DNA of 34,528 bases. It comes from Anaerolineales bacterium (GTDB lineage Bacteria > Chloroflexota > Anaerolineae > Anaerolineales > UBA11858). This document shows positions 1 through 7,891 of the stretch, one piece after another. The DNA is taken from NCBI GenBank assembly GCA_024763275.1, contig JANTFT010000026.1, forward strand, positions 1-34,528, given 5' to 3'. Made by a program: the position numbers and the translations under genes. Every line of letters begins with the position of its first letter. Within the stretch, counting starts at the first letter, position 1. The notes under the pieces were generated by a model. That model did no database searches. It was given only the letters and a program-made list of their open reading frames with translations, and was not told the origin of the DNA.

Positions 1-86
1 GCAGAGCCTGGGCGATCACCTCCGCCCCTACAATACGATCAGCCCAATTCGCTTTTTCGCAACCCTGGTTTTTCCTCTCATTGAGG
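1..86. other. window edge, no assignable gene
   Basis: No gene can be assigned. One plus-strand frame is open from the window edge to a TGA at 92-94 (about 30 codons) and could be the tail of a truncated upstream gene. It has no recognisable motif and would overlap the convergent lipoprotein gene by a few bases. Confidence 0.3.
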
Positions 87-971
87 TCATTTGACCCAGC
101 CGCATTCGATCAAGTCGTCAGCAGAATACAGGGTGACTTGGGATACGATCAGCCCATCCGGATCAGGGGTAAGGAGGACTCCCACCTGGACCGAACAGGC
201 CTTACCGAACAGAGGCTTCGAGGTGATTTGATAAATACCCCCATGGGATGGTAGCAAATCCAGCTGGGCTTCATCATCGCTCTCAGAAAAAGTATAGATC
301 AGTTCCCAGGTTGGATGTGGGTGGTCCTTGAAATAACCAGCTGCGTAGTGACCGATCTCATCCCTTCCGGCAGGAGTGATCCCAAACAAAGAATCATTCA
401 AAACAGCATCTGGGGCATAAAGACCTTCTACTTCCTGGGGATCCCCGCTGGACCAGGCAGCAGCATAATTCTCCAGCAAGGTTGTATTGATTGGTGCAAA
501 GTTAAAATTCTCATCATAAAACAAGCGCCAGTAGGAGATCTTGTTTCCCTGGATATCAACCAGGTCAAACTCACGGCCCGGGTCATCTTCCGTAAATCCC
601 ATCACGCCCCAGTTAACCCAGGTCCCCAGGCAATCCGAGGCTGAGATGTAGGTCCCTCCAGCTTCCATCTCCCAGTCGCTGAAGAACATGAGCATCCTTC
701 TGGCCATTCCCATCAGATCATCGATCCCCACATAAGCTGGACCTCCATCAAAATGGACGATATCCTCGGTATACACCTCCCGGATGCGATCCAGATCCCC
801 CGAACCCCAGGCTTCAACCTGTTCCGTATAGACCTGCTGGCAATTATCAGCCTTGTTCAGCAGGTCTGCCTTCTCAGGGGGTGTCCCTGTGATTGTCCCT
901 CCCTGACAGGCACTAAGCAGGATCAACACAAAGATCAACATGGATAACAGACCTGGGGTTTTGTTCCTCAT
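87..971 (-). CDS. lipoprotein with two SnoaL/NTF2-like domains
   Basis: A 294-residue secreted lipoprotein. A hydrophobic signal peptide ends in a lipobox (LLSAC, lipidated Cys22). Two similar alpha+beta segments follow, at about residues 40-155 and 165-290. Each opens with a helix of the type seen in SnoaL-like/NTF2-fold proteins (YTEQVEAWGSGDLDRIREVY and LLENYAAAWSSGDPQEVEGL), so this looks like an internal domain duplication. The fold makes a small cone-shaped pocket used for ligand binding or isomerase-type chemistry. No substrate can be read from the sequence. The start is supported by AAGGAGA six bases before the ATG. It lies 52 bp downstream of the GntR/LacI-type regulator on the same strand and is probably co-transcribed with it. 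Confidence 0.75.
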   Translation of the reverse strand: MRNKTPGLLSMLIFVLILLSACQGGTITGTPPEKADLLNKADNCQQVYTEQVEAWGSGDLDRIREVYTEDIVHFDGGPAYVGIDDLMGMARRMLMFFSDWEMEAGGTYISASDCLGTWVNWGVMGFTEDDPGREFDLVDIQGNKISYWRLFYDENFNFAPINTTLLENYAAAWSSGDPQEVEGLYAPDAVLNDSLFGITPAGRDEIGHYAAGYFKDHPHPTWELIYTFSESDDEAQLDLLPSHGGIYQITSKPLFGKACSVQVGVLLTPDPDGLIVSQVTLYSADDLIECGWVK

Positions 972-1023
972 GGTATTCTCCTTGAAATAAAGTTGCGGTA
1001 ATCTCCGCTGTTGATGAGGTCTA

Positions 1024-2136
1024 TCAGCATCCGCAGCTGCTGCGGATGATCAGCTTGGTCGGAATGGTAACAGTCTTCCGGGAGGGGTTTTTCCCCTCCA
1101 TTAATTCTTTAAGGATAGCCAGGGCCTGCTTACCCATCCGGGAAGCCGGCACCGCGGCCGTGGTCAATCCCGGGCTGACCAGCGAGGCGGCCGGGATGTC
1201 GTTATATCCTGCCAGGGCGATATCTTTCGGGATGGATAAACCACCCTCCTCGATGAAATCCATAGCCCCCAGAGCCAGACTGTCAGAGGCAGCCAGGAGG
1301 GCGTCAGGTGGATCCGGGGCCGCAAGCAGCCGCTCCATACCCTCCCGGCCGAAGGATTGAAAGAAACCAGCTACTTTCGCTACCAGCTCCTGAGAGGGTT
1401 CCATCCCGGACTCAACGAGAGCTTTTTCGTATCCCTGGTAAAAAGCCTTCACATTGGGCCATTCCAGGGGCGGGGTGATCAAACCGATCCGCCGGTATCC
1501 GTGTTCAAGCAGATGGCGGGTGAGCTTGAACGCCGCGCCCTCACTGTCCAGCAACACCCGCTGTCCGGGCATGTCCGGGACATCAACGCTCACAACTGGC
1601 GGATAGGCATCCAGCAGGGACGGATTTTCAATCAGAGAAGGAGGACCAATGCTGGCAAAGATGAATCCGTCCACATGGCGGGCGATCAGCTGGTTGAAAT
1701 AAGTTTCCACCAGATAAGGATTTTCAAAAGTGTAGCAGAACAGCGGCAGGTAGTGTAAATCCCGGCATTCATCTTGAATGGTTTTGATAAAAGGGGTGTA
1801 AAAGGTAGCCGGGCTGGGCAGGATGATCCCCAACAGGTGGCTGGGGTTTTCACCTCCCTGCTTCACGATCTCCGCTGGGTTGAAAGGCAGCACCACCGTA
1901 CCACGGCGGGTTCGGATCGAAACCAGCTGGTCTGCTTCCAGACGCTGGTAGGCCAGGCGCACGGTGTGCATATGCACACCCAGGTCCTCCGCCAGGGCGC
2001 GCATGGGAGGAAGCTTATCCCCCTCCTGAAGCTCCCCACTGGCGATCAGCCAAACCAGCTGTTCAACCAGCTGGGCAATCATCGGCACGCCGGAATCCGG
2101 GTCTAGGTGCAGGTGGTCGGTCAGAGAAGAGTGCAT
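1024..2136 (-). CDS. GntR/LacI-type hybrid transcriptional regulator
   Basis: A 370-residue repressor-type regulator. Residues 10-80 form a GntR-family winged helix-turn-helix (GELQEGDKLPPMRALAEDLG, then HTVRLAYQRLEADQLVSIRT). Residues 98-370 form a LacI/periplasmic-binding-like sensor domain: it starts LLGIILPSP and ends with the signature DIALAGYNDIPAASLVSPGL followed by a TTAAVP strand. This architecture is known from AraR-like sugar-responsive regulators, so the effector is probably a sugar or related small molecule (inference). Translation starts about 11 bp from a 9+9 bp palindrome at 2147-2170, which fits autoregulation. I see no Shine-Dalgarno sequence before the ATG, so the leader may be very short. 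The gene is divergent from the metallophosphoesterase/Usp fusion and is followed by a lipoprotein gene. Confidence 0.88.
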   Translation of the reverse strand: MHSSLTDHLHLDPDSGVPMIAQLVEQLVWLIASGELQEGDKLPPMRALAEDLGVHMHTVRLAYQRLEADQLVSIRTRRGTVVLPFNPAEIVKQGGENPSHLLGIILPSPATFYTPFIKTIQDECRDLHYLPLFCYTFENPYLVETYFNQLIARHVDGFIFASIGPPSLIENPSLLDAYPPVVSVDVPDMPGQRVLLDSEGAAFKLTRHLLEHGYRRIGLITPPLEWPNVKAFYQGYEKALVESGMEPSQELVAKVAGFFQSFGREGMERLLAAPDPPDALLAASDSLALGAMDFIEEGGLSIPKDIALAGYNDIPAASLVSPGLTTAAVPASRMGKQALAILKELMEGKNPSRKTVTIPTKLIIRSSCGC

Positions 2137-2146
2137 GACAACTTTT

Positions 2147-2170
2147 ATTGTTATATATAACTATAACAAT
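2147..2170. promoter_or_regulatory. palindromic operator in the divergent regulator promoter
   Basis: Perfect inverted repeat with arms ATTGTTATA and TATAACAAT separated by 6 bp. The TTGT...ACAA ends resemble operators of GntR-type winged helices. It lies 11-34 bp upstream of the regulator start and 85-108 bp upstream of the divergent fusion gene, and overlaps the only AT-rich, -10-like sequence there. Regulation of one or both genes by the adjacent regulator is inferred. Confidence 0.6.
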
Positions 2171-2211
2171 AGTAACGGCAAACGACCCCCTTTGTCAAGA
2201 ACCAAACCGGA

Positions 2212-2224
2212 GACCTCCGAGGTC
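2212..2224. repeat. 13-bp palindrome shared with the hairpin at 4641-4677
   Basis: GACCTCCGAGGTC is a self-complementary 6+1+6 sequence. Its core ACCTCCGAGGTC recurs inside the long hairpin after the 2255-4636 gene, so the gene is bracketed by copies of the same unit. This suggests a dispersed repeat family in this genome. Confidence 0.45.
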
Positions 2225-2254
2225 GACTTGCCAAAAGGACCTAAACAGGTTTAA

Positions 2255-4636
2255 ATGGGTTATATGCCCAGCCGCGCCCTGAAAGCCCTGTCGGTCAGCG
2301 ACCGGATCGATACCTCTCTACTTGAGGCAGAGATCTATGAAAAGTACAAGGATATCGATCTGATCCTTTCCTGCGGTGACCTGCCCTACTATCATATCGA
2401 GAAGCTCTTCCAGCTCTACGAAGTGCCTGTGCTGTACGTTCGCGGCAACCACGATCCCCGGGTGGAGTACGGCAAAAGCGGGCCGCTCTACGGCCCCCGG
2501 GGAGGGATCGACATGCACGGTCGGATGGAGGTGCTCAACGAGGCCATCTTCGCCGGCTTCGAGGGATCATTGCCCTATAAGGACGGACCTTTCCTCTACT
2601 CCCAGGCCGAGATGTGGCACCTGGTCCTGAGATTGGTGCCCCGCCTGCTGTGGAATAAGCTCACCTATGGGCGCTATCTGGACGTGGTGATCGCCCACAG
2701 CCCCCCCTACGGCATCCATGACCGTGACAGCAATGTGCATGGTGGCTTTAAAGCCTTCCGCTGGCTGATCAAGGTCTTCCGGCCAACCTATTTCTTCCAC
2801 GGTCACATTCACGTTTACGAAGACACACAAACCACCGAAACGGTGGTGGGCAATACCAAGGTCATCAACACCTACGGGCACCGTAAGACCATCCTGCGGC
2901 CGGGCCAGCGCCACTACAGCACCCGCGAGCGGCCTTATATCCCCTCTTTGGAAAGCGCTGCTGAGGATTTCCGGAGCGCCCGCCGCCGGGGAGCACTGGA
3001 AAACATCTGGGATTCACTGACTGGCTCGGCCACTCACCTGATCCAGTTCCAGCAGATTGAAGACCAGCTCGAGTACGACCATTCCTTCGAGCTGGGTTTG
3101 CAGGACATTCCCCTGGATGCCATCGTGGGGAGCGTCAGCCGGCCCAGCGATTTCACCCGCAAATTCTTCCCCCGGGAAGTTGTCGACCCCAGCCGCTGGC
3201 AGCAGGTCAAGAAAGGCATGGATCAGGCCATCCGACCCATCAAGGTCTACCAGATCGACCAGACTTATTTTGTGCTGGACGGCAATCACCGCGTTTCGGT
3301 GGCCCGGCAGCGAGGAATGACGCATATCCCCGCCTACGTGACCAGGATCGAAAGCACTATCCCCCTCACACCAGAAGACGATATCGATGACCTGATCATC
3401 AAAAACCAGCAGGTCCGCTTCCGGAAAGACACCGGTCTGGAAACACTCCGCCCTGACCTGGAATTTGCCACCACCTTCCCTGGCGGCTACCAGCAGCTCC
3501 GCGAGCAGATCAGCTCCCACCAGCTCAATCTGGAGCTGCGCCATCACTATCCTTACTCCTTTCAAGAAGCGGCGGAGAGCTGGGTGGAAGAGGTCTATCT
3601 ACCCCTGCTGCAGACCGTCTCCCAATCGGGGCTGCTGCGCGATTTTCCCCAACGTACCCCCACCGACCTTTACATCTGGCTGACCCAATACCAGAAAGAG
3701 ATCAGCCAGCAGTATGGCTGGGAGATCAAACCCGCCTCGGCCGTGGATAGCCTGGCAGCAGCTTACGGCCAGCGGCTGATCCACCGCTGGAAGAGATTTC
3801 GCAAGCAGCTTTTCCCCAGGGCCGCACCCAGATTAGGGGGAATCGGGGATTGGCGCCGGACCCACCTGATGCCCCGCAAAGAGGGCCAGATCTTCTCGGC
3901 CATCCTGGTAGCCCTCAACGGGCAGGAAAGCGGCTGGAAAGCTCTCGAACAGGCTTTCACCATCGCTGAGAAAGAAGGGAGCAGTGTGGCAGCCCTGCAT
4001 GTCCACCACGGTCTGTCTGAGATCGCCCAGACCCAAATCAAAGAAGCCTGTCAAAAGAGGCTGGCGCACAGAAAGCTGGATGCCAGGGTCTATTTCGAGG
4101 AGGGAGAAGTGCAGGAAATCCTCACTCAGCGGGCGCTCTGGAATGATCTGCTGGTCTTCAGCCTGGAACATCCCCCTGGAGACCACCCGGCCTCCAGACT
4201 CAAATCCGGGATCAGGGCGCTGGTGCAGGGCTGCCCTCGCCCTCTGCTGGCTGTGCCTGCTGTTACCGGGATGAACCACGGATTACTGGCCTTTGACGGC
4301 AGCCCCAAAGCTACCGAAGCCCTTTACCTGGCAGCCTATCTGGCGGAAAAATGGGGAGTGGAGCTCACCCTGGTGACTGCCCAGGAAGACAGTGCTGCCC
4401 AGACCAATCCTCTGGAAAAAGCCAGGGAATATCTGGAGGCCCGGGACATCTCCGCTGATTATCGTTCGGAGATCGGGTCGCCCGCGGACGTGGTCCTGAA
4501 CACGCAGGAAGCCCGGAAATGCGATTTTCTGATCGTAGGCGGTTATGGGTATCAGCCAGTGATGGAAGTCCTGTTCGGCAGCACCCTGGATGCCTTACTG
4601 CGCAACTCAGATGTTCCAATTTTAGTCTGCCACTGA
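2255..4636 (+). CDS. metallophosphoesterase / ParB-like / tandem universal stress fusion
   Basis: A 793-residue cytoplasmic fusion. Residues 10-215 are a calcineurin-like metallophosphoesterase: SDR (16), CGD (40-42), GNHD (64-67), AHSPP (about 148) and HGHIH (about 184). The first metal motif is D-R rather than the usual D-x-H. Residues 285-375 look like a ParB/Srx-type nucleotide-binding domain with DGNHRVSVARQRGM at 342-355. Residues 545-670 form a degenerate Usp domain. Residues 673-793 form a second Usp domain with an intact G-x2-G-x9-G-S ATP-binding motif (GGYGYQPVMEVLFGS). Metal-dependent phosphoesterase activity controlled by nucleotide binding is plausible but inferred. AAAGGA lies about 15 bp before the ATG, so the alternative ATG at 2264 cannot be excluded. 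It is divergent from a GntR/LacI-type regulator. Confidence 0.85.
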   Translation: MGYMPSRALKALSVSDRIDTSLLEAEIYEKYKDIDLILSCGDLPYYHIEKLFQLYEVPVLYVRGNHDPRVEYGKSGPLYGPRGGIDMHGRMEVLNEAIFAGFEGSLPYKDGPFLYSQAEMWHLVLRLVPRLLWNKLTYGRYLDVVIAHSPPYGIHDRDSNVHGGFKAFRWLIKVFRPTYFFHGHIHVYEDTQTTETVVGNTKVINTYGHRKTILRPGQRHYSTRERPYIPSLESAAEDFRSARRRGALENIWDSLTGSATHLIQFQQIEDQLEYDHSFELGLQDIPLDAIVGSVSRPSDFTRKFFPREVVDPSRWQQVKKGMDQAIRPIKVYQIDQTYFVLDGNHRVSVARQRGMTHIPAYVTRIESTIPLTPEDDIDDLIIKNQQVRFRKDTGLETLRPDLEFATTFPGGYQQLREQISSHQLNLELRHHYPYSFQEAAESWVEEVYLPLLQTVSQSGLLRDFPQRTPTDLYIWLTQYQKEISQQYGWEIKPASAVDSLAAAYGQRLIHRWKRFRKQLFPRAAPRLGGIGDWRRTHLMPRKEGQIFSAILVALNGQESGWKALEQAFTIAEKEGSSVAALHVHHGLSEIAQTQIKEACQKRLAHRKLDARVYFEEGEVQEILTQRALWNDLLVFSLEHPPGDHPASRLKSGIRALVQGCPRPLLAVPAVTGMNHGLLAFDGSPKATEALYLAAYLAEKWGVELTLVTAQEDSAAQTNPLEKAREYLEARDISADYRSEIGSPADVVLNTQEARKCDFLIVGGYGYQPVMEVLFGSTLDALLRNSDVPILVCH

Positions 4637-4640
4637 ACCT

Positions 4641-4677
4641 ACCTACCTCCGAGGTCTTTAAGACCTCGGAGGTAGGT
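4641..4677. repeat. 37-bp near-perfect hairpin after the fusion gene
   Basis: Arms of 18 bp (4641-4658 and 4660-4677) around a single T, containing ACCTCCGAGGTCTT and its complement. It starts 4 bp after the stop codon. There is no proper U-tract, so a rho-independent terminator is uncertain. The symmetry, and the shared core at 2212-2224, suit an intergenic palindromic repeat that may also end transcription or protect the mRNA 3' end. Confidence 0.6.
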
Positions 4678-4768
4678 GGTTGTTTATCCTTGATCCGTAA
4701 ACATTATCGGGGAAGCATTCAACCTCATCAAGACCGGAACTTCAACCTGCCACGGTGCAAAAAAGATA

Positions 4769-4774
4769 TATAAT
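4769..4774 (+). promoter_or_regulatory. candidate -10 element upstream of the 4894 lipoprotein
   Basis: A perfect TATAAT in an AT-rich stretch, 119 bp before the lipoprotein start. No convincing -35 lies 16-18 bp upstream. The rest of 4678-4893 shows no other gene or motif. Confidence 0.35.
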
Positions 4775-4893
4775 GAAATTGTTTGATCTGCAGAGAAACT
4801 TCACACAAGCAGGGGGAATTCAGGGATGATCTATCATAAGTTCTCGGATTAAAAATAACTCTCCGCTCCTCTTTGGTTCGAAAGGAGGTCAGC

Positions 4894-6234
4894 ATGTCCT
4901 ACCATAGAAATTTCCGCGTCCCCATAATCTTATTAACACTCGGATTACTGCTGACTGCCTGCCATCCCGGGGGAGGGATCCCCAACGAGATCCAGGAATC
5001 CCCTCAAAATTGGGATCCCTGCGCCACCACACCTGATATGGGGTTTAACCTGGAATCCGTCGCTTCCGCGCCGGCTCTCATCAGTCCTGAAGATACGCCA
5101 GCCCTGGGAGCGTTAGGGGCGCATGGCGCCCAGGCGCTGGCCGCGCTGCTCCAGCCGCAGGACACATTTTGCGACGCCGAAGCCCCCGGGGTATTTCAGG
5201 AAATCCTGGAGAAGGCCAGGGAGCTTGCTGATCAGGGGGATAAGGAAGGCGCGCGCAGGCTGCTGGAGTCGCTCCTGGAAATAGGCTCACATCCGGGTGG
5301 GGGCTATCTGCTGAGTTTGCGCTTCCAGACCCCAGAACAAGCCAGATCATTAATTGCAGGTTATCTGGCTGCCGCAGGGCTTGATCTAGCGCTGGGTGGA
5401 GACGGCCAAGTTTTCATAGATCAGGCTCAGGCAGCTTTTACTGAGTTGGCTAACAGTGAGCTCAACAGCGCCTCCCTGGATGAGACCATGCGGTTGATGG
5501 AAGAAGCCCTGAGATTGGGGCAGGAGGAAATTGCCCAGCGGGCGCTGAAACGCGCCCAGGATATCGCTGGCGAGGGCCTGGACGCCGCTATTGAGGATTT
5601 CAATCCTTGTTTGTCGAATCCTGAAGACCTGAAGGACGAGATCACAAAGCTGCTCCAGGCACTTCAAACAGCCATGCTGCTGGGGGTTCCCGGAACAAAT
5701 GGACCCGGCGGAGGGCGCTACGACGCCACCTGGTCCCAGGCCTCTGCCGCACTCCAAACCTTGATGGGTGAAACTCCTGACGAGTGCAAAGGCTTCTCCT
5801 TTCAGTTCACCCGGACCGTCTCCGGTTCGGTCACCATGACAGGGGAAGCACACACCTGCGGTGATATCCGCGGCCCCTGGGAGGGCACGCTCCAGCTTGC
5901 CGGCACCTGGACGGATTTCGGCAACACCGGTGAGGTAAGCGGGACTTTCGAGTTCACTATACCGGAGGACAAGGATGAAGTTGAAGCCATCATCCAGACC
6001 TCCGGAAGAATTAACAGCGACGAAGGTTGTTATATACCATACAGCGATCCACTACAGCTGCGCGTCCATCTGGTTGGTGAGCAAGAGCTCGAGCTCGGTA
6101 TTGTTAGCGTTTATGCAGGGACGGCCTCGATCGTGTGCCCGGAAGGATCAGAGGGACTGCCCGGCATCTCGACCGTGTGGACGGAAGAGCCCACGTTCGC
6201 GGTGGAACTGACCCCTGGCGCAGAATGCCCTTGA
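4894..6234 (+). CDS. secreted lipoprotein of unknown function
   Basis: A 446-residue lipoprotein. The signal peptide ends in LLLTAC (Cys23). The middle section (about 65-250) is rich in alanine, leucine and glutamate and probably helical, with repeat-like stretches (EKARELADQGDKEGARRLLE; EEALRLGQEEIAQRALKRAQ) that resemble TPR-type helical pairs. The C-terminal part (about 300-446) looks like a beta domain with alternating Thr/Gly strands and several cysteines. I do not recognise the family. The start is set by a very strong AAAGGAGGT four bases before the ATG at 4894, and an in-frame TTG at 4873 is less likely. It ends 7 bp from the convergent CrtC-like gene, with no obvious terminator between. 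Confidence 0.75.
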   Translation: MSYHRNFRVPIILLTLGLLLTACHPGGGIPNEIQESPQNWDPCATTPDMGFNLESVASAPALISPEDTPALGALGAHGAQALAALLQPQDTFCDAEAPGVFQEILEKARELADQGDKEGARRLLESLLEIGSHPGGGYLLSLRFQTPEQARSLIAGYLAAAGLDLALGGDGQVFIDQAQAAFTELANSELNSASLDETMRLMEEALRLGQEEIAQRALKRAQDIAGEGLDAAIEDFNPCLSNPEDLKDEITKLLQALQTAMLLGVPGTNGPGGGRYDATWSQASAALQTLMGETPDECKGFSFQFTRTVSGSVTMTGEAHTCGDIRGPWEGTLQLAGTWTDFGNTGEVSGTFEFTIPEDKDEVEAIIQTSGRINSDEGCYIPYSDPLQLRVHLVGEQELELGIVSVYAGTASIVCPEGSEGLPGISTVWTEEPTFAVELTPGAECP

Positions 6235-6241
6235 AATTACC

Positions 6242-7312
6242 CTAAGGATAACTCTTCCCCTGAAAGATCATGATCTCAAAGAGGGTTGTACCGCGCTCAA
6301 CGGTCTGGAGGTCATTCAAATCCACCCGCATCTCCAGGTCAGCGTTGAACCGGAAATAATAAGGGTTACTGACCAGTCTCAGCAAAGTGCGCTGCCAGGC
6401 GGGCAGCATTTCCAGCAAGCTGATCGCTTCGATGATCCGGGGATCGCGAAGGGCGAGATGGACCCTTTCCCCTGCCTTTTCCCAGTCGATATCCACTTCT
6501 TCGGGGTAACTCCGGCCGTCAGGATGGGGTTTGAAATCGCGGGCCTGCAGCTGGAGCGGCGCGCCGTCGCCGATGACAACCTGGCTACCTTTTGCCAGCA
6601 TGAATAACGGCTGGGGCACAAATCCGTATTTTTTCGATGAGATCGTTTGAGCGAAGATGAGCGAGTAATTGCCCAGATGAGCGCGGCCCCAGTACCAGTG
6701 GTCCGTGACCTCATTCAAACCGATCGTCCCCCAGTTGTGGTCGTGATAGCCCTCCCCCTTTACCTGATGGGTCTGGCCGTCATAGGTCAATGCCCCCTCT
6801 GCCAATCCGTAGGGAACCGCTGGGAGCCAGGCAAAGTAATGGTCCAGATCCCCAAAGCAGGCCTTACCCGCACCCGGCCTCCAGGGAGCTACCCTGGACG
6901 TAAAGGTCAACTCGGCAGCCAGGTCATCTATCGCGACCTGCAGGTGGTAGCTGTGCAGGTCGCCCCGCACCCAATTTGCGCCTATCCGAACATCAGGGCT
7001 TTCCTTCGCAAATGAGAATTGAGAGGCGGGACTGGCGGAAACCCGGATAGTCTTCTCACCATTGGGGCGGGTGATGGTCAAGGAGACCTGCGGATCGGCG
7101 GGGCCTTTCCAGACCAGGATCGGTTTGGTATAGAAGACGATCACGGCCGTGGACCCATCCTCAAAGTGAGTGTCAAAGTACCACCACTCGAAACCGGGGG
7201 CATCGATCTCGGTCCGCAGGCCATCCTCCCAGAGAGCGACCTGATCGGCAAGACCGTCGTGGGCCAGCCATTCGGGAGTGGGATCTAACAGGACGTTTTT
7301 CCTGGTTTTCAT
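6242..7312 (-). CDS. CrtC/AttH-like lipocalin-fold protein
   Basis: A 356-residue protein resembling the hydroxyneurosporene synthase (CrtC)/AttH lipocalin-like family. Diagnostic motifs are FEWWYFDTHFEDG near residues 40-53 and GEGYHDHNWGTIG near 191-203, the second carrying the histidine/tryptophan cluster typical of CrtC-type carotenoid hydratases. There is no signal peptide. No carotenoid gene lies nearby, so a hydratase on isoprenoids or another hydrophobic substrate is possible but unproven, and many family members are of unknown function. No clear Shine-Dalgarno precedes the ATG. The gene is convergent with the 4894 lipoprotein, 7 bp away, and appears to be a single-gene unit. Confidence 0.75.
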   Translation of the reverse strand: MKTRKNVLLDPTPEWLAHDGLADQVALWEDGLRTEIDAPGFEWWYFDTHFEDGSTAVIVFYTKPILVWKGPADPQVSLTITRPNGEKTIRVSASPASQFSFAKESPDVRIGANWVRGDLHSYHLQVAIDDLAAELTFTSRVAPWRPGAGKACFGDLDHYFAWLPAVPYGLAEGALTYDGQTHQVKGEGYHDHNWGTIGLNEVTDHWYWGRAHLGNYSLIFAQTISSKKYGFVPQPLFMLAKGSQVVIGDGAPLQLQARDFKPHPDGRSYPEEVDIDWEKAGERVHLALRDPRIIEAISLLEMLPAWQRTLLRLVSNPYYFRFNADLEMRVDLNDLQTVERGTTLFEIMIFQGKSYP

Positions 7313-7484
7313 GTTATTTATTTATCTAGATTATTGAGATACACAGCAACGACCTAACCTGTCCCTATTTTATCCCGATCAGTTCTATTATGTCAGCAGG
7401 TAGAATTCCTGACACCCCTGAGCGAAGAACTGCTTTGGTTAGGTATATCACAAGACCTGGGGGTTTTCACAGAAGATAGGAAGA

Positions 7485-7519
7485 TAAAAAAACAGCCTCA
7501 CCAGAAAATAGTGAGGCTG
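7485..7519 (-). terminator. rho-independent terminator of tRNA-Arg
   Basis: Read on the minus strand: CAGCCTCAC, a 9-nt loop, GTGAGGCTG, then a run of seven T. The perfect 9-bp stem lies 14 bp after the tRNA 3' end. Confidence 0.9.
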
Positions 7520-7532
7520 ATCGCCAGGTGAG

Positions 7533-7606
7533 TACCCCGGGCGGGAGTCGAACCCACAACCTAGGCTTTAGGAGAGCCTCGCTCTATCCTATTGAGCTAC
7601 CGGGGT
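7533..7606 (-). tRNA. tRNA-Arg (anticodon CCT)
   Basis: Folds as a complete cloverleaf on the minus strand. The acceptor pairs ACCCCGG with CCGGGGT, the D stem is GCTC/GAGC, the anticodon stem AGGCT/AGCCT holds loop CTCCTAA (anticodon CCT, reading AGG), and the T arm is GTGGG-TTCGACT-CCCGC with one G-T pair. The discriminator is A, and CCA is not encoded. It has its own promoter and terminator. Confidence 0.95.
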
Positions 7607-7618
7607 CTGTGCGGGAAA

Positions 7619-7647
7619 ATTATAGCATTCGTTCAATCGGCAGACAA
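7619..7647 (-). promoter_or_regulatory. sigma-70-type promoter of tRNA-Arg
   Basis: On the minus strand, TTGTCT (7642-7647), a 17-bp spacer and a perfect TATAAT (7619-7624), 13 bp before the tRNA 5' end. Spacing and position are ideal for a housekeeping promoter. Confidence 0.75.
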
Positions 7648-7738
7648 GGAAGGTCGCTTCTCTCCAGACCGGATACGCCTTCGGCGCGACCGGGATAGGA
7701 GACCGGGGACCGGAGACGGAAGACCGGTTTTGCGACTG

Positions 7739-7840
7739 GGGGACTCGGTGACCTGGGGACGAGGGGACTCGGTGACCTGGGGACGGGGGGATGCGGTGAT
7801 CTGGGGACGAGGGGATGCGGTGATCTGGGGACGAGGGGAC
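7739..7840. repeat. 24-bp tandem repeat (minisatellite), 4.25 copies
   Basis: Four 24-bp units start at 7739, 7763, 7787 and 7811, plus 6 bp of a fifth. Units 1-2 read GGGGACTCGGTGACCTGGGG and units 3-4 read GGGGATGCGGTGATCTGGGG before ACGA/ACGG, so pairs of units share variants. The unit length is a multiple of three, so it creates open frames on both strands (for example SPRPQITA repeats), but no gene is supported. Lower-grade copies of the ACCGGGGAC-type motif extend from about 7700. Confidence 0.85.
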
Positions 7841-7891
7841 ATGGAGCTTATCTCGATTAAAACGTGGGACCCGCGACCGGGACAAACGAAT

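Noticed and set aside
7739-7840. CRISPR-like array
   Set aside because: Units are contiguous tandem copies without spacers, 24 bp long, and no cas genes are near.
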